This document shows positions 17,542 through 26,020 of a stretch of 64,000 nt of DNA, in pieces; position 1 is the first letter of the stretch; the number at the start of each line of letters is the position of its first letter. The notes under the pieces are model-generated. The model was not told the origin of the DNA, did not search any database, and saw only the letters and a program-made list of their open reading frames with translations. The position numbers and the translations under genes were made by a program. Location of the stretch: contig RXJG01000004.1 of assembly GCA_003963365.1 (NCBI GenBank), forward strand, positions 886,162 to 950,161, read 5' to 3'. Origin of the DNA: Sphingobacteriales bacterium. GTDB taxonomy: Bacteria > Bacteroidota > Bacteroidia > Chitinophagales > Chitinophagaceae.

Positions 17542-18171
17542 ATGATTCACATTCTAATTGCTGATGATCATGCTGTTGTCCGCAGGGGATTGAAGCAGAT
17601 TATTATGGAAGAATATCCATCTGCTGTGGTAGGGGAAGTGGGGGATGCTGAAAGCTTAGTGGCAGAACTGGTAAAAACCAGCTGGGATATTGTGATATGT
17701 GATATTAATATGCCGGGCCGCAGCGGATTAGAAGCGCTGAAGCAAATAAAGGAAATTAATCCGCTTATACCGGTTTTGATGATGAGTATGTATTCAGAGG
17801 AGCAATATGCTGTACGGGTATTAAAAGGAGGTGCTTCAGGCTATCTTACCAAGGACAATGTACATGATGAGTTAATAAAAGCCATTCAGGCAATAAAACT
17901 CGGACGTAAATATATTACCCCATCTATCGCCGAAAAACTGGCAGACAGTTTAAACATTACAAATAACAAACCCATCCACGAATTATTAAGTAACAGGGAA
18001 TTTGATGTATTTAAAATGCTGGCATCCGGCAAAGCAGTAACTGAAATAGCAAGCCGGTTAAGTTTAAGTACTACAACAGTAAGTACCTACCGCAGCCGTA
18101 TACTGGAAAAACTGAATGTAAAAACAAATGCTGATTTAACCAGGTATGCTCTAGAGAACAACCTTATTTAA
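17542..18171 (+). CDS. NarL/FixJ-family response regulator
   Basis: The receiver domain (residues 1-120) has the acidic pair D8/D9, the phosphoacceptor D54 in VICDINMPG, S82 and K104 (YLTKDN), so it is fully active in principle. The LuxR-type helix-turn-helix is at about 145-205 (LSNREFDVFKMLASGKAVTEIASRLSLSTTTVSTY). It starts 20 bases after the eight-PAS HisKA_3 kinase gene and is its likely partner. Phosphorylation would promote DNA binding as a dimer; the targets are unknown. Confidence 0.93.
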   Translation: MIHILIADDHAVVRRGLKQIIMEEYPSAVVGEVGDAESLVAELVKTSWDIVICDINMPGRSGLEALKQIKEINPLIPVLMMSMYSEEQYAVRVLKGGASGYLTKDNVHDELIKAIQAIKLGRKYITPSIAEKLADSLNITNNKPIHELLSNREFDVFKMLASGKAVTEIASRLSLSTTTVSTYRSRILEKLNVKTNADLTRYALENNLI

Positions 18172-18310
18172 TCAGCCATTTAATTATTGTCGTAAAAAAA
18201 CTACAATATATTTATTTCTAATATTACATTACACGGGATAACGATTAGCTATTTTTCGCATGGTATCGGGACCCTTTTTCACACTTAAATCTATCCCGGT
18301 ACCGGTAAAA

Positions 18311-18688
18311 ATGTATCGGTTTCTTATTGCAGATGACTACGAATTCGTAAGACAGAGGGTAAAACTTCTTCTTAAAGAAGAATTTAAAGATGTCATTATT
18401 GAAGAAGCTTCCAGCACAAAAGAACTGACAGATAAAGCGCTGGGGCAAAAATGGGATATTATTATTTCTGATATTAACATGCCCGGTGGCGGTGGTCTTG
18501 AAGCCTTATCAGTAATACGTAAAACCCTGCCTCAGCAGCCCCTTATATTGTTCAGCCTTTATGACGAAGAATCTTTTGCAGACAAAGTTTTAAAACAAGG
18601 AGCCACTGCCTACCTTCAAAAAGATAAAATACCTGCCGAGCTTGTAAAAACAATTCAATCTATTATTGAGGATAAAGATGGTTATTAA
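18311..18688 (+). CDS. Receiver-only response regulator
   Basis: The 125-residue protein is a single receiver domain with D8/D9, D54 (IISDINMPG), a Ser at the switch position (LFSLYDEE) and Lys in YLQKDK, so phosphorylation is possible. It has no output domain. It resembles the receiver of the regulator just upstream, with the same spacing and shared stretches such as WDI-DINMPG and GLEAL, which suggests a duplication that lost the DNA-binding half (inference). The reading frame is open from 18260, but the conserved start is MYRFLIADD at 18311. It may be a phosphate sink or a phosphorelay intermediate. Confidence 0.82.
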   Translation: MYRFLIADDYEFVRQRVKLLLKEEFKDVIIEEASSTKELTDKALGQKWDIIISDINMPGGGGLEALSVIRKTLPQQPLILFSLYDEESFADKVLKQGATAYLQKDKIPAELVKTIQSIIEDKDGY

Positions 18689-18742
18689 ATATTATCAATG
18701 TTACCTGCTGTTTTGGTTTAAGCCAATAGTTATTTATGCGTA

Positions 18743-18760
18743 TGTAGTTGCTTTACTACA
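18743..18760. repeat. Small hairpin between receiver genes
   Basis: TGTAGT (18743-18748) and ACTACA (18755-18760) form a 6-bp stem with a 6-base loop, in the 164-base spacer after the first receiver-only gene. There is no T tract, so termination is doubtful. Confidence 0.3.
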
Positions 18761-18852
18761 TTAGTAATGAATATATGTTTATAATATAACGTATAGATAC
18801 TCTATTTGTGTAAACATAATTTCTTTATTTTTTTGCGGTATTTCCAGTACAT

Positions 18853-19239
18853 ATGAAGACAAAGAAAACGATAATATTAATAGTAGAAGATTCACTTCCC
18901 ATAGCAGTAAGAATATTTACGCTTTTAGAAAATTTACCTGATGTGGGTTTAGTGCTGCACTCAGTCAGTTCAGCAGAAACACTAAGGGTTATTAAGCAAA
19001 CAAAATTAGATATTGTATTGCTGGATATAAATCTTCAGGATGGGAATGGTATTGATATTTTAAAACAATTACGTTTGTTACAACCCGAAAGCAAAGTGAT
19101 TATGCTTACCAATTTTACTACCAATGCATACCGGGATACTTGTTTTAAACTTGGGGCAGATTACTTTCTTGATAAGTCAAACGACTTTGAACGTATCCCT
19201 CAAATAATTACTGACCTTCAACTCGTCTCGCAGAACTAA
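18853..19239 (+). CDS. Receiver-only (CheY-like) response regulator
   Basis: The 128-residue product is a receiver domain with the acidic residues E12/D13, phosphoacceptor D58 (IVLLDINLQDG), T in MLTNFT and K in YFLDKS. It has no output domain. Its stop codon (19237-19239) lies in the same reading frame as the next gene, a PAS histidine kinase, with only nine sense codons between the stop and that gene's TTG start. The pair therefore corresponds to a split REC-PAS-kinase protein, or an ancestral fusion separated by a stop codon. It probably works directly with that kinase. Confidence 0.85.
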   Translation: MKTKKTIILIVEDSLPIAVRIFTLLENLPDVGLVLHSVSSAETLRVIKQTKLDIVLLDINLQDGNGIDILKQLRLLQPESKVIMLTNFTTNAYRDTCFKLGADYFLDKSNDFERIPQIITDLQLVSQN

Positions 19240-19266
19240 ATATTTTCAAAACTAATATCCACGTCA

Positions 19267-21450
19267 TTGTACACAAACTACCTACATAAAATTAGCGATG
19301 CGGAAAAAGATAGCTACCTCCTGGTAATAAATGAAAGAGGGCAAATTTCCTTTGCCAATACATTATTAATCCACCGTTTCGGATTAAATCCGAATAAGTT
19401 TCCGGAGAAAGGCTTTTTTGAGCTATTGAGTAAACACCAGTCACAGGGGTTTATAAAAGCATTTAATTATGTTAAGAAGGAAAGGACGAGTGCCCATATA
19501 GAAACAGATATCAAGAATGGCTCTGTTCACCGGATAAAATGGGAAATAAGTTTATTAAAAATTGATGAAGAAGGTGGGGATAAATATTTCTGTGTAGGGT
19601 CTGATGTAAGCGGACAAAAGCGAACACAAAAAATGAAACAGCTGGCTGAAAGTCATTACGAAGCCGTTGTGGATGCATTGAATATTGGCGTTATTCTGCA
19701 GGATAATCAAATGGATGTAATTGCTGTAAATCAAAAAACAGCTGAATTGTTTGATGCGGAGGTTGAAACTTTTTACGACCGGGAATCATTTCTCCATTTG
19801 TGGCATAATAATATCATCAACGGGCAGGCAATGAACGCAGATAATTGCCCCTGCTCCCTGGCATTAAAAACCGGGCTGATGCAGGAAAATAGCCAGCTCT
19901 GTTTTAAAACTAAAAAGGGAGATAGTAAAACAATATTAATTAGTGCAAAACCTTTATTCCGGCCAGATCAATCCGTACCCTTTTCTGTAGTAACATCATT
20001 AATTGACATTACCAACGAACAAAAACTGGAAAATGAAATAAGGGAAAGGGAAATATTGTTTACCGGCTTTATGAGCCACACACCTAACCTGGCCTGGATT
20101 GTGGATGAAGATGAAAATTTGGTTTACGGCAACCATGCTTTCTTCCGTTACCTGGGAATTGATGAAAGGGCTATCGGTAAAAATATTTTACAATTGGTGC
20201 CACCAGAGATAACAGAAACCCTGGTATATAAACACGAACAGGTGATGCGGGATGGGCAGCCATTGCATACAACTGAAAAAGCTTTTTTGGCAGACGGAAC
20301 TGAATTAGTCTTCTGGATCAATTTGTTTCCGCTAAATACCCAGTATGGTAAAAAAAGAATTGGTGGCGAGGCAGTAAATATAACCCGGCAAAAAAAAGCG
20401 GAGCAGGAACTGCAAATTACCAATGAACGGTTAATGCTGTTAAGTCAGCTTACCAAAGATGCTGTATGGGAATGGGATATCAAAAAAGGAACAATTTACC
20501 GTAACCAGGCATTATGCGATATAATAGGTTATAATAACGGGCCTTGTCAGAATTTAAGCTGGTGGTTCAGGCATATTCATAGTGAAGATCGCCGCAAAGT
20601 AAGAAACCGGGTAAAGCAGGTTATTGATAGCAAAAACCAAAGCTGGGAAAGTGAGTACAGGTTCAAGAAATCAACCGGAGAATATATTATTGTCATTGAT
20701 CGTGGTTTTATTCTGTATGAAAATGGTGTTCCCGTAAAAATGATTGGCTCTTTACATGATATAAGTGAAGTAAAACAACTGGAAGTACAATTAGTACATG
20801 AAAAATTTGAGCACCAGAAAGAAATTACCGAAACCATTTTTGCCGTGCAGGAAAAAGAACGTAACCGTATAGGGCATGAACTGCATGATAATGTAAACCA
20901 GTTATTAGGTGCGGCAAAACTATTTGTAGAAACAATTACACCGGCTACCGATGATGGAAATGAATTTAAACTAAAAGCAAAAGAATATATACTTACTGCT
21001 ATTGAAGAAATTCGGCGTTTATCAAGAGAAATGGTGACACCGCAGTTAAAAGAAAAGGGGTTAATCAGCAGTATTACAAAAATGGTGGAAGATTTGAAAA
21101 TGACCAACATGCTGAATGTGTTATTTCATCACGAGGGGGAGGCGGAGGAAATAAGTAATAACATAAAACTGATATTGTTCCGCATTGTGCAGGAACAGGT
21201 AAAAAACACTCTTTCTTATAGTGAAGCTAATAATCTTTTTATTACCCTTAACCGTCATGAGAATGAAGTAGAGCTGATTATTGAAGATGATGGAAAAGGT
21301 TTTGATCCTGCTAAAACAAACAGGGGAATCGGTTTGTCAAATATTTATGAAAGAACTCGTTTTTACGGTGGAAAGGTGGTATTAAAAACTGCACCAGGCA
21401 AAGGATGCCGCTTGCAGGTAAAAGTGCCGGTTAATGAAAAAGCAGCGTAA
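19267..21450 (+). CDS. Cytoplasmic PAS sensor histidine kinase, HisKA_3 type
   Basis: The 727-residue kinase has no TM segment. Four PAS units follow one another at about residues 5-120, 125-258, 262-380 and 382-510; the fourth (RLMLLSQLTKDAVWEWDI, ending IDRGFI) resembles the seventh PAS of the upstream kinase. The HisKA_3 domain has H540 in GHELHDNVNQLL and a HATPase_c domain with IIEDDGKGFD and GIGLSNIYERT. The only plausible start is TTG at 19267; the next in-frame Met is inside the second PAS. The frame is open back to the stop of the receiver gene upstream. The LuxR-type regulator 36 bases downstream is the probable target. Confidence 0.88.
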   Translation: MYTNYLHKISDAEKDSYLLVINERGQISFANTLLIHRFGLNPNKFPEKGFFELLSKHQSQGFIKAFNYVKKERTSAHIETDIKNGSVHRIKWEISLLKIDEEGGDKYFCVGSDVSGQKRTQKMKQLAESHYEAVVDALNIGVILQDNQMDVIAVNQKTAELFDAEVETFYDRESFLHLWHNNIINGQAMNADNCPCSLALKTGLMQENSQLCFKTKKGDSKTILISAKPLFRPDQSVPFSVVTSLIDITNEQKLENEIREREILFTGFMSHTPNLAWIVDEDENLVYGNHAFFRYLGIDERAIGKNILQLVPPEITETLVYKHEQVMRDGQPLHTTEKAFLADGTELVFWINLFPLNTQYGKKRIGGEAVNITRQKKAEQELQITNERLMLLSQLTKDAVWEWDIKKGTIYRNQALCDIIGYNNGPCQNLSWWFRHIHSEDRRKVRNRVKQVIDSKNQSWESEYRFKKSTGEYIIVIDRGFILYENGVPVKMIGSLHDISEVKQLEVQLVHEKFEHQKEITETIFAVQEKERNRIGHELHDNVNQLLGAAKLFVETITPATDDGNEFKLKAKEYILTAIEEIRRLSREMVTPQLKEKGLISSITKMVEDLKMTNMLNVLFHHEGEAEEISNNIKLILFRIVQEQVKNTLSYSEANNLFITLNRHENEVELIIEDDGKGFDPAKTNRGIGLSNIYERTRFYGGKVVLKTAPGKGCRLQVKVPVNEKAA

Positions 21451-21486
21451 TCAATTAATTCATATACATACCTTAAATCTATTAAT

Positions 21487-22140
21487 ATGGAAAAAATAAA
21501 AATACTTCTGGCCGATGACCACTTACTGGTAAGGCAGGCCTGGCGTTTATTGTTTGAGAAACAGGAAGAATTTATACTGGTGGGGGAAGCTTCTACTGGT
21601 GAAGAGGTAATTCAATTGGCATCGGAGTTAAAACCGCATGTCATTATGATGGATATTAATATGCCGGGGGTAAACGGGCTGGATGCAACCCGCATCATAA
21701 CCCAAAATGATAATTCAATTAAAGTATTGGTGGTATCAATGCACAACCAGGTTAGTTATGCATTAACAGCCTTTCGCTTTGGCGCTTCAGGATATATTAC
21801 AAAAGGATCCTCCGCCGAGGAAGTATTTAAAGCAATTAATTTGGCTTATAATAACCACAAATATGTTTGCGAAGAATTAAACGGTGTATTTATTGATGAA
21901 GTGGTGAATAATAAATCCACAAATGATACCAGAGTTAAAAAACTTACACCACAGGAGAAAAAGGTGATCAACTTTTTACGCAACGGCGACAGCTCCAAAA
22001 AGATAGCCGAAGAGATGAATATCTCCCGCCGTACCGTGGAGGTACACCGGTATCATATTCTCAAAAAATTGAACCTGCCCAATACAGTAGCTTTAATGTC
22101 TTTTATTAATAAGAACAATTTTGATGTATTAGTAAATTAA
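21487..22140 (+). CDS. NarL/FixJ-family response regulator
   Basis: The 217-residue product has a receiver (residues 1-120) with D10/D11, phosphoacceptor D56 in VIMMDINMPG, S at the switch position (VVSMHN) and K in YITKGS. The C-terminal LuxR-type helix-turn-helix is at about 150-212 (LTPQEKKVINFLRNGDSSKKIAEEMNISRRTVEVH). It lies 36 bases after the cytoplasmic HisKA_3 kinase and is its likely cognate regulator. A strong terminator at 22185 closes the signalling island. Confidence 0.93.
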   Translation: MEKIKILLADDHLLVRQAWRLLFEKQEEFILVGEASTGEEVIQLASELKPHVIMMDINMPGVNGLDATRIITQNDNSIKVLVVSMHNQVSYALTAFRFGASGYITKGSSAEEVFKAINLAYNNHKYVCEELNGVFIDEVVNNKSTNDTRVKKLTPQEKKVINFLRNGDSSKKIAEEMNISRRTVEVHRYHILKKLNLPNTVALMSFINKNNFDVLVN

Positions 22141-22184
22141 ATCTTAAAACATTAACATAAATTCCCGTTTTTATGCTTGTTCCC

Positions 22185-22213
22185 GGGAACTGATTTTTCA
22201 GTTCCCTTTTTTT
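22185..22213 (+). terminator. Intrinsic terminator closing the signalling island
   Basis: GGGAACTGA (22185-22193) and TCAGTTCCC (22198-22206) form a perfect 9-bp stem with a TTTT loop, followed by seven T residues. Confidence 0.88.
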
Positions 22214-22265
22214 ATTCTTAACACACCGGTGCGAATGCCTGTTTCTATTTGTAACTTGCCTCTGA

Positions 22266-23414
22266 ATGGAACAAAAGCCACAACGAATTATTGCCCACTT
22301 CGATCTTGATTCATTTTTTGTATCAGTAGAAGTGTTGAACGACCCTTCTCTAAAAGGTAAACCCGTGGTGGTTGGCGGACGGGAAAGAGGCGTGGTGGCA
22401 GCCTGCAGTTATGAAGCAAGAAAATTTGGGATTCATTCGGCAATGCCTATGAAAACAGCATTGAAACTTTGTCCCAATCTTATTGTGGTGAGTGGGATGC
22501 GGGGTGAATACAGTAAGTTTTCAAGATGGGTTACCGATATTATTGCTGCCAAAGCTCCGTTGTTTGAAAAAGCGTCTATCGATGAATTTTACCTTGACTT
22601 AACCGGGATGGGCAAGTTTTTTAACCCTTATCAGTGGACCATTGATCTGCGGCAGGAAATTATTGATGCCACCCAACTTCCTATTTCATTTGGCTTAGGC
22701 AGTAATAAGATGATTGCCAAAATGGCAACCAACGAAGCAAAACCCAATGGTTATTTGCATATTCCATTTGGAAAAGAAAAAGAATTTTTGGCACCATTAA
22801 AGGTGAATAAAATTCCGGGAGTAGGGGAGAGTACTTATTCCAATTTGCTGCAATTAGGAATTGAAACGATTAAAGACCTTAGTGAACGTAATCCGGATGA
22901 ACTGGAAAAGCAATTGGGAAAATATGGTGTTGATCTCTGGAATAAATCTCAGGGATTGCATTACAGTGAAGTGGTTGCTTACCACGAAGCGAAATCTGTT
23001 TCCACTGAAAATACATTTGAAGAAAATAAAACAGACCCAAACTTTTTGCTGAGCGAAGTAGTCAGGATGACTGAAAAGATAGCTTTTGAGCTAAGACAGG
23101 ATGATAAAACTGCTGGTTGTGTGGCAGTGAAGATTCGTTATCCTGACTTTGAAACCACCTCCCGGCAAACAACTATTCCCTATACTTTTTGTGATGATGA
23201 ATTGATTCCTGTTGCTAAAGACCTGTTTAATAAATTATGGCGAAAGGGTCAACCGGTAAGACTATTAGGTGTTCGTTTAAGTGAATTGACGGATGGGGCT
23301 ATGCAAACCAATTTATTTGATAACTTAGAGAAGAAAACCCAACTCTATAAAGCGATTGATGAAGTAAAGAACCGTTTTGGTCGTGACTCGCTTACAAAAG
23401 CAACCACAAAATAA
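22266..23414 (+). CDS. dinB: DNA polymerase IV (Y-family)
   Basis: This error-prone polymerase copies damaged templates. The palm motifs are HFDLDSFF (D13, with F18 as the predicted steric gate) and SIDEFYLD (D106, E107). Finger residues GGRERGVVAACSYEARKFG and the helix-hairpin-helix KIPGVGESTYSNLLQLGI are present, and the little-finger domain covers about 240-360. QTNLF (347-351) fits a beta-clamp-binding motif but lies about 30 residues before the C-terminus. At 382 residues it is of normal length. It is preceded by a terminator and has its own unit. No LexA box could be identified by eye. Confidence 0.95.
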   Translation: MEQKPQRIIAHFDLDSFFVSVEVLNDPSLKGKPVVVGGRERGVVAACSYEARKFGIHSAMPMKTALKLCPNLIVVSGMRGEYSKFSRWVTDIIAAKAPLFEKASIDEFYLDLTGMGKFFNPYQWTIDLRQEIIDATQLPISFGLGSNKMIAKMATNEAKPNGYLHIPFGKEKEFLAPLKVNKIPGVGESTYSNLLQLGIETIKDLSERNPDELEKQLGKYGVDLWNKSQGLHYSEVVAYHEAKSVSTENTFEENKTDPNFLLSEVVRMTEKIAFELRQDDKTAGCVAVKIRYPDFETTSRQTTIPYTFCDDELIPVAKDLFNKLWRKGQPVRLLGVRLSELTDGAMQTNLFDNLEKKTQLYKAIDEVKNRFGRDSLTKATTK

Positions 23415-23452
23415 AATGCTGTATTATAGTCTATCAAATAAGTAGGATATAT

Positions 23453-23460
23453 TATATTTG
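23453..23460 (+). promoter_or_regulatory. Candidate -7 element of the peroxiredoxin gene
   Basis: TATATTTG, followed by CA, matches TAnnTTTG fully and lies 27 bases before the ATG at 23488. The frame extension that begins at 23458 overlaps it, which favours the 23488 start. The -33 region has no TTTG. Confidence 0.5.
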
Positions 23461-23487
23461 CATTCATCACCATTTAAAATTTTTTTT

Positions 23488-24126
23488 ATGAGTTTACGAT
23501 TAGGGGACGATGCTCCCAACTTTAAAGCTAAAACCACCGAAGGAGAAATTGATTTTCATGAATATTTAGGCAATGGCTGGGGTATTTTATTTTCTCATCC
23601 GGCAGATTATACTCCGGTATGCACCACCGAGCTTGGTAAAACAGCACTGCTTAAGGAAGAGTTTGCTAAACGCAATACCAAAGTGCTGGCTGTAAGTGTT
23701 GACCCGCTGGATAAACATTTTGGCTGGCGCAATGATATTAACGAAACACAACACTGTAATGTTGATTTTCCGATTATCGCCGATGAAGACAGAACAGTTG
23801 CCTTATTGTATGATATGATTCATCCCAATGCATCACTTACACAAACCGTTCGTTCTTTATTTATCATTGGACCAGATAAGAAAGTAAAACTGATTATTAC
23901 TTACCCTGCTTCAACCGGAAGAAATTTCCATGAGGTATTGAGGGTGCTTGATTCTTTACAATTAACAGCCGGTTTCAGTGTAGCAACCCCTGCTGACTGG
24001 AAGCATGGTGAAAATGTAATTGTGGTGCCTGCAGTAAGTACTGAAGATGCGATTAAGAAATTCCCGAAAGGAGTAGAGATCGTAAAACCATATTTGCGTT
24101 ACACACCGCAACCTAATTTGAATTAA
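23488..24126 (+). CDS. Peroxiredoxin, 1-Cys/Prx6 type
   Basis: The enzyme reduces hydrogen peroxide and organic peroxides. The active site PVCTTELG holds the peroxidatic C45, preceded by the conserved FSHPADYTP. The C-terminal part (about residues 150-212), with VLDSLQLT and WKHGENVIVVP, is the extended Prx6-type arm. No second conserved Cys is seen, in line with a 1-Cys mechanism. The start MSLRLGDDAPNFKA at 23488 is chosen over an upstream in-frame start at 23458 because it matches the family and because the promoter element lies at 23453-23460. It is a 212-residue cytoplasmic protein with its own unit. Confidence 0.93.
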   Translation: MSLRLGDDAPNFKAKTTEGEIDFHEYLGNGWGILFSHPADYTPVCTTELGKTALLKEEFAKRNTKVLAVSVDPLDKHFGWRNDINETQHCNVDFPIIADEDRTVALLYDMIHPNASLTQTVRSLFIIGPDKKVKLIITYPASTGRNFHEVLRVLDSLQLTAGFSVATPADWKHGENVIVVPAVSTEDAIKKFPKGVEIVKPYLRYTPQPNLN

Positions 24127-24140
24127 GGTTAAGCGTTAAC

Positions 24141-24187
24141 AAGAGCGAAGGAGATCAAAAGAGTTTATTTTTATCTCCTTTTCTCTT
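24141..24187. terminator. Hairpin between convergent peroxiredoxin and pseudouridine synthase genes
   Basis: AAGAG (24141) and AAGGAGAT (24148-24155) pair with ATCTCCTT (24173-24180) and CTCTT (24183-24187) around a 17-base loop, with a two-base internal bulge on each side. The T-rich right arm suggests a plus-strand terminator for the peroxiredoxin gene; there is no T run on the other strand. Confidence 0.5.
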
Positions 24188-24191
24188 TTAG

Positions 24192-24914
24192 CTATTGCTT
24201 CCATTTGCGTAATTGATTAAGTAATGCCCGTAAATCTTTAGGTGGTTCAGCTGTAACAGTTACTTCCTTTCCATCTGCATCATTAAAATTTAATTGATAA
24301 GAATGCAGGGCCAGGCGATTAAGCATGGGTTTTTCCTCTTCCACATTTTTTGAAAGATGAAATTTCTTTTTGAAAGAAGAAAGTAAAACAGGGTTTCCAT
24401 CTCCATATGTTTCATCACATACTATTGAATGACCAATATGCTGCATATGCACCCGTATCTGGTGCGTACGTCCGGTGTGTATTTGAAATTTCACCCAGCT
24501 GAATAAACTAAAATCTTCCAGCACTTCATAATCAGTAATTGAATTTTTTCCTTTACGATGCACGGTCATCTTCCCTTTTATTACAGGATGTTCTGCAATG
24601 GCAGCTTCAATGGTTCCTGTTTTATCAGGAATGGAGCCATTTATCAGGCCGAGATAAAATTTCTGTACCTCTCTTCCTTCAAATAGCTGTGATAAATATT
24701 TATGTGTGGACTCGTTCTTTGCAAATACAATGGCGCCACTCGTATCACGGTCAAGACGGTGAACAACAAAGATTCTTCCATACTTATTATTCAGTAATTC
24801 TTTTAATGAAGTTTCTTTTTGTTCACGATCGGGAACCGTTAATAAACCGGCAGGCTTGTTTATGACAACAAGATCATCATTCTCAAAAAGAATTTCCAGT
24901 TGTACTTTGCTCAC
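24192..24914 (-). CDS. RluA-family RNA pseudouridine synthase
   Basis: The enzyme isomerises specific uridines in rRNA or tRNA. The catalytic motif HRLDRDTSGAIVFAKN is near residue 52, with the Asp nucleophile in RLDRDTSG. Later family motifs are YLGLINGSIPDKTGTI, VKFQIHTGRTHQIRVHMQHIGHSI and DETYGDGNP. There is no N-terminal S4 domain, so it belongs to the short RluA/RluE-like group; the exact target base is unknown. At 240 residues it is complete. It starts 5 bases after the end of the S4-containing pseudouridine synthase gene, in an apparent operon of two modification enzymes. Confidence 0.9.
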   Translation of the reverse strand: MSKVQLEILFENDDLVVINKPAGLLTVPDREQKETSLKELLNNKYGRIFVVHRLDRDTSGAIVFAKNESTHKYLSQLFEGREVQKFYLGLINGSIPDKTGTIEAAIAEHPVIKGKMTVHRKGKNSITDYEVLEDFSLFSWVKFQIHTGRTHQIRVHMQHIGHSIVCDETYGDGNPVLLSSFKKKFHLSKNVEEEKPMLNRLALHSYQLNFNDADGKEVTVTAEPPKDLRALLNQLRKWKQ

Positions 24915-24919
24915 CGTAT

Positions 24920-25963
24920 TTATTTTTTATCAGATTTTTTAGTGAAAGAAGCATTCATGAATTTCAGCAGACGAATTTCTTTTTCATTCAGGAAACGCCA
25001 TTTGCCACGGTCTACATTTTTCTTGGTAAGGTTAGCGTACATTACACGGTCCAGGTTGCGGACATCATAACCTAAATGTTCAAAAATGCGTCGAACGATC
25101 CGGTTACGTCCGCTGTGTATTTCTATACCAACAATGCTTTTATCTTTTTGATCATAAGCCAGAGAGTCAGGTACAATAAAGCCATCATCGAGATTAATAC
25201 CCGACAATATTTTATCAAAATCTTTTTTCAGCAATGGTTTGTCCAGTCTTACTTCATAAATCTTTTTCACCTGGAAACTGGGGTGCGAAAGTTTTTGCGC
25301 CAGTTCACCATCATTGGTCAATAATAAAACGCCGGTGGTATTCCTGTCCAGTCTCCCCACGGGATAAACTCTTTCCGGCGTGGCAAACTTTACAATATCA
25401 ATCACCGTTTTTCTCCCCTGCGGGTCGGTGGTGGAAGTAATATAATCTTTGGGTTTGTTGAGTAAGATGTAAACAAGATTGCGTTGTAAATGAATTTTTT
25501 TGCCGCTTACTTTTATCTCTTCGCTGCCGGTTACTTTAAAACCTGGTTCTGTAACAACTTTACCATTTACAGTTACTTTACCTTCTTTCACTAATTCTGC
25601 TGCTTCACGTCTTGCACATATACCGCAATGAGCAATGTATTTGTTCAATGGCATTTGCTCTTTTGGTTCTTCCCGTTTTATTTCCGATTGCTTTATGTTT
25701 TTGGCTTTGTAGCTTTGATTGTTATCGATTGAAGAACGTTGGCGGTTGGCCGATGATGGATGACCATGTTCCGTTTTCTGACCTCCGGCCTCTGACATCT
25801 TACTTCTTATTTCCTGCTTCCGTTTTCTTTCTTCCCTTTTCTTATTATCAAAATACTCTTCTCTTTCTTTTTTAATTTTTCTTTTCTCCTGCTTTAGTTG
25901 TTCTTTCTTTTTAGCCCCGGAAACTTTTGGGTTAATAAACTTTTGAAAGCCTTTTCCGCTCAT
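24920..25963 (-). CDS. RsuA/RluB-family pseudouridine synthase with S4 domain and basic N-terminal extension
   Basis: The S4 RNA-binding domain is at about residues 105-165 (PLNKYIAHCGICARREAAELVKEGKVTVNG). The catalytic domain follows at about 168-330 with YPVGRLDRNTTGVLLLTNDG (Asp in GRLD) and IHSGRNRIVRRIFEHLGYDV. Before them is a roughly 100-residue tail of Lys, Glu, Arg and Gln (KKKEQLKQEKRKIKKE near the start), probably disordered and RNA-binding; such tails are frequent in Bacteroidota homologues. It is first in a two-gene operon with the RluA-type enzyme. The likely target is 23S rRNA, as for RluB (inference). Confidence 0.9.
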   Translation of the reverse strand: MSGKGFQKFINPKVSGAKKKEQLKQEKRKIKKEREEYFDNKKREERKRKQEIRSKMSEAGGQKTEHGHPSSANRQRSSIDNNQSYKAKNIKQSEIKREEPKEQMPLNKYIAHCGICARREAAELVKEGKVTVNGKVVTEPGFKVTGSEEIKVSGKKIHLQRNLVYILLNKPKDYITSTTDPQGRKTVIDIVKFATPERVYPVGRLDRNTTGVLLLTNDGELAQKLSHPSFQVKKIYEVRLDKPLLKKDFDKILSGINLDDGFIVPDSLAYDQKDKSIVGIEIHSGRNRIVRRIFEHLGYDVRNLDRVMYANLTKKNVDRGKWRFLNEKEIRLLKFMNASFTKKSDKK

Positions 25964-26020
25964 GTGATGGTAGTTTGCTGTTTTACAACAGTAGTGATGA
26001 ATGCAGCGAAGATAGTATAA

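Noticed and set aside
22266..23414. LexA/SOS control of DNA polymerase IV
   Set aside because: No convincing operator could be identified upstream by eye, so SOS regulation is not claimed.
23458..23487. N-terminal extension of the peroxiredoxin
   Set aside because: The -7 element overlaps it and the family starts at MSLRLGDDAP.
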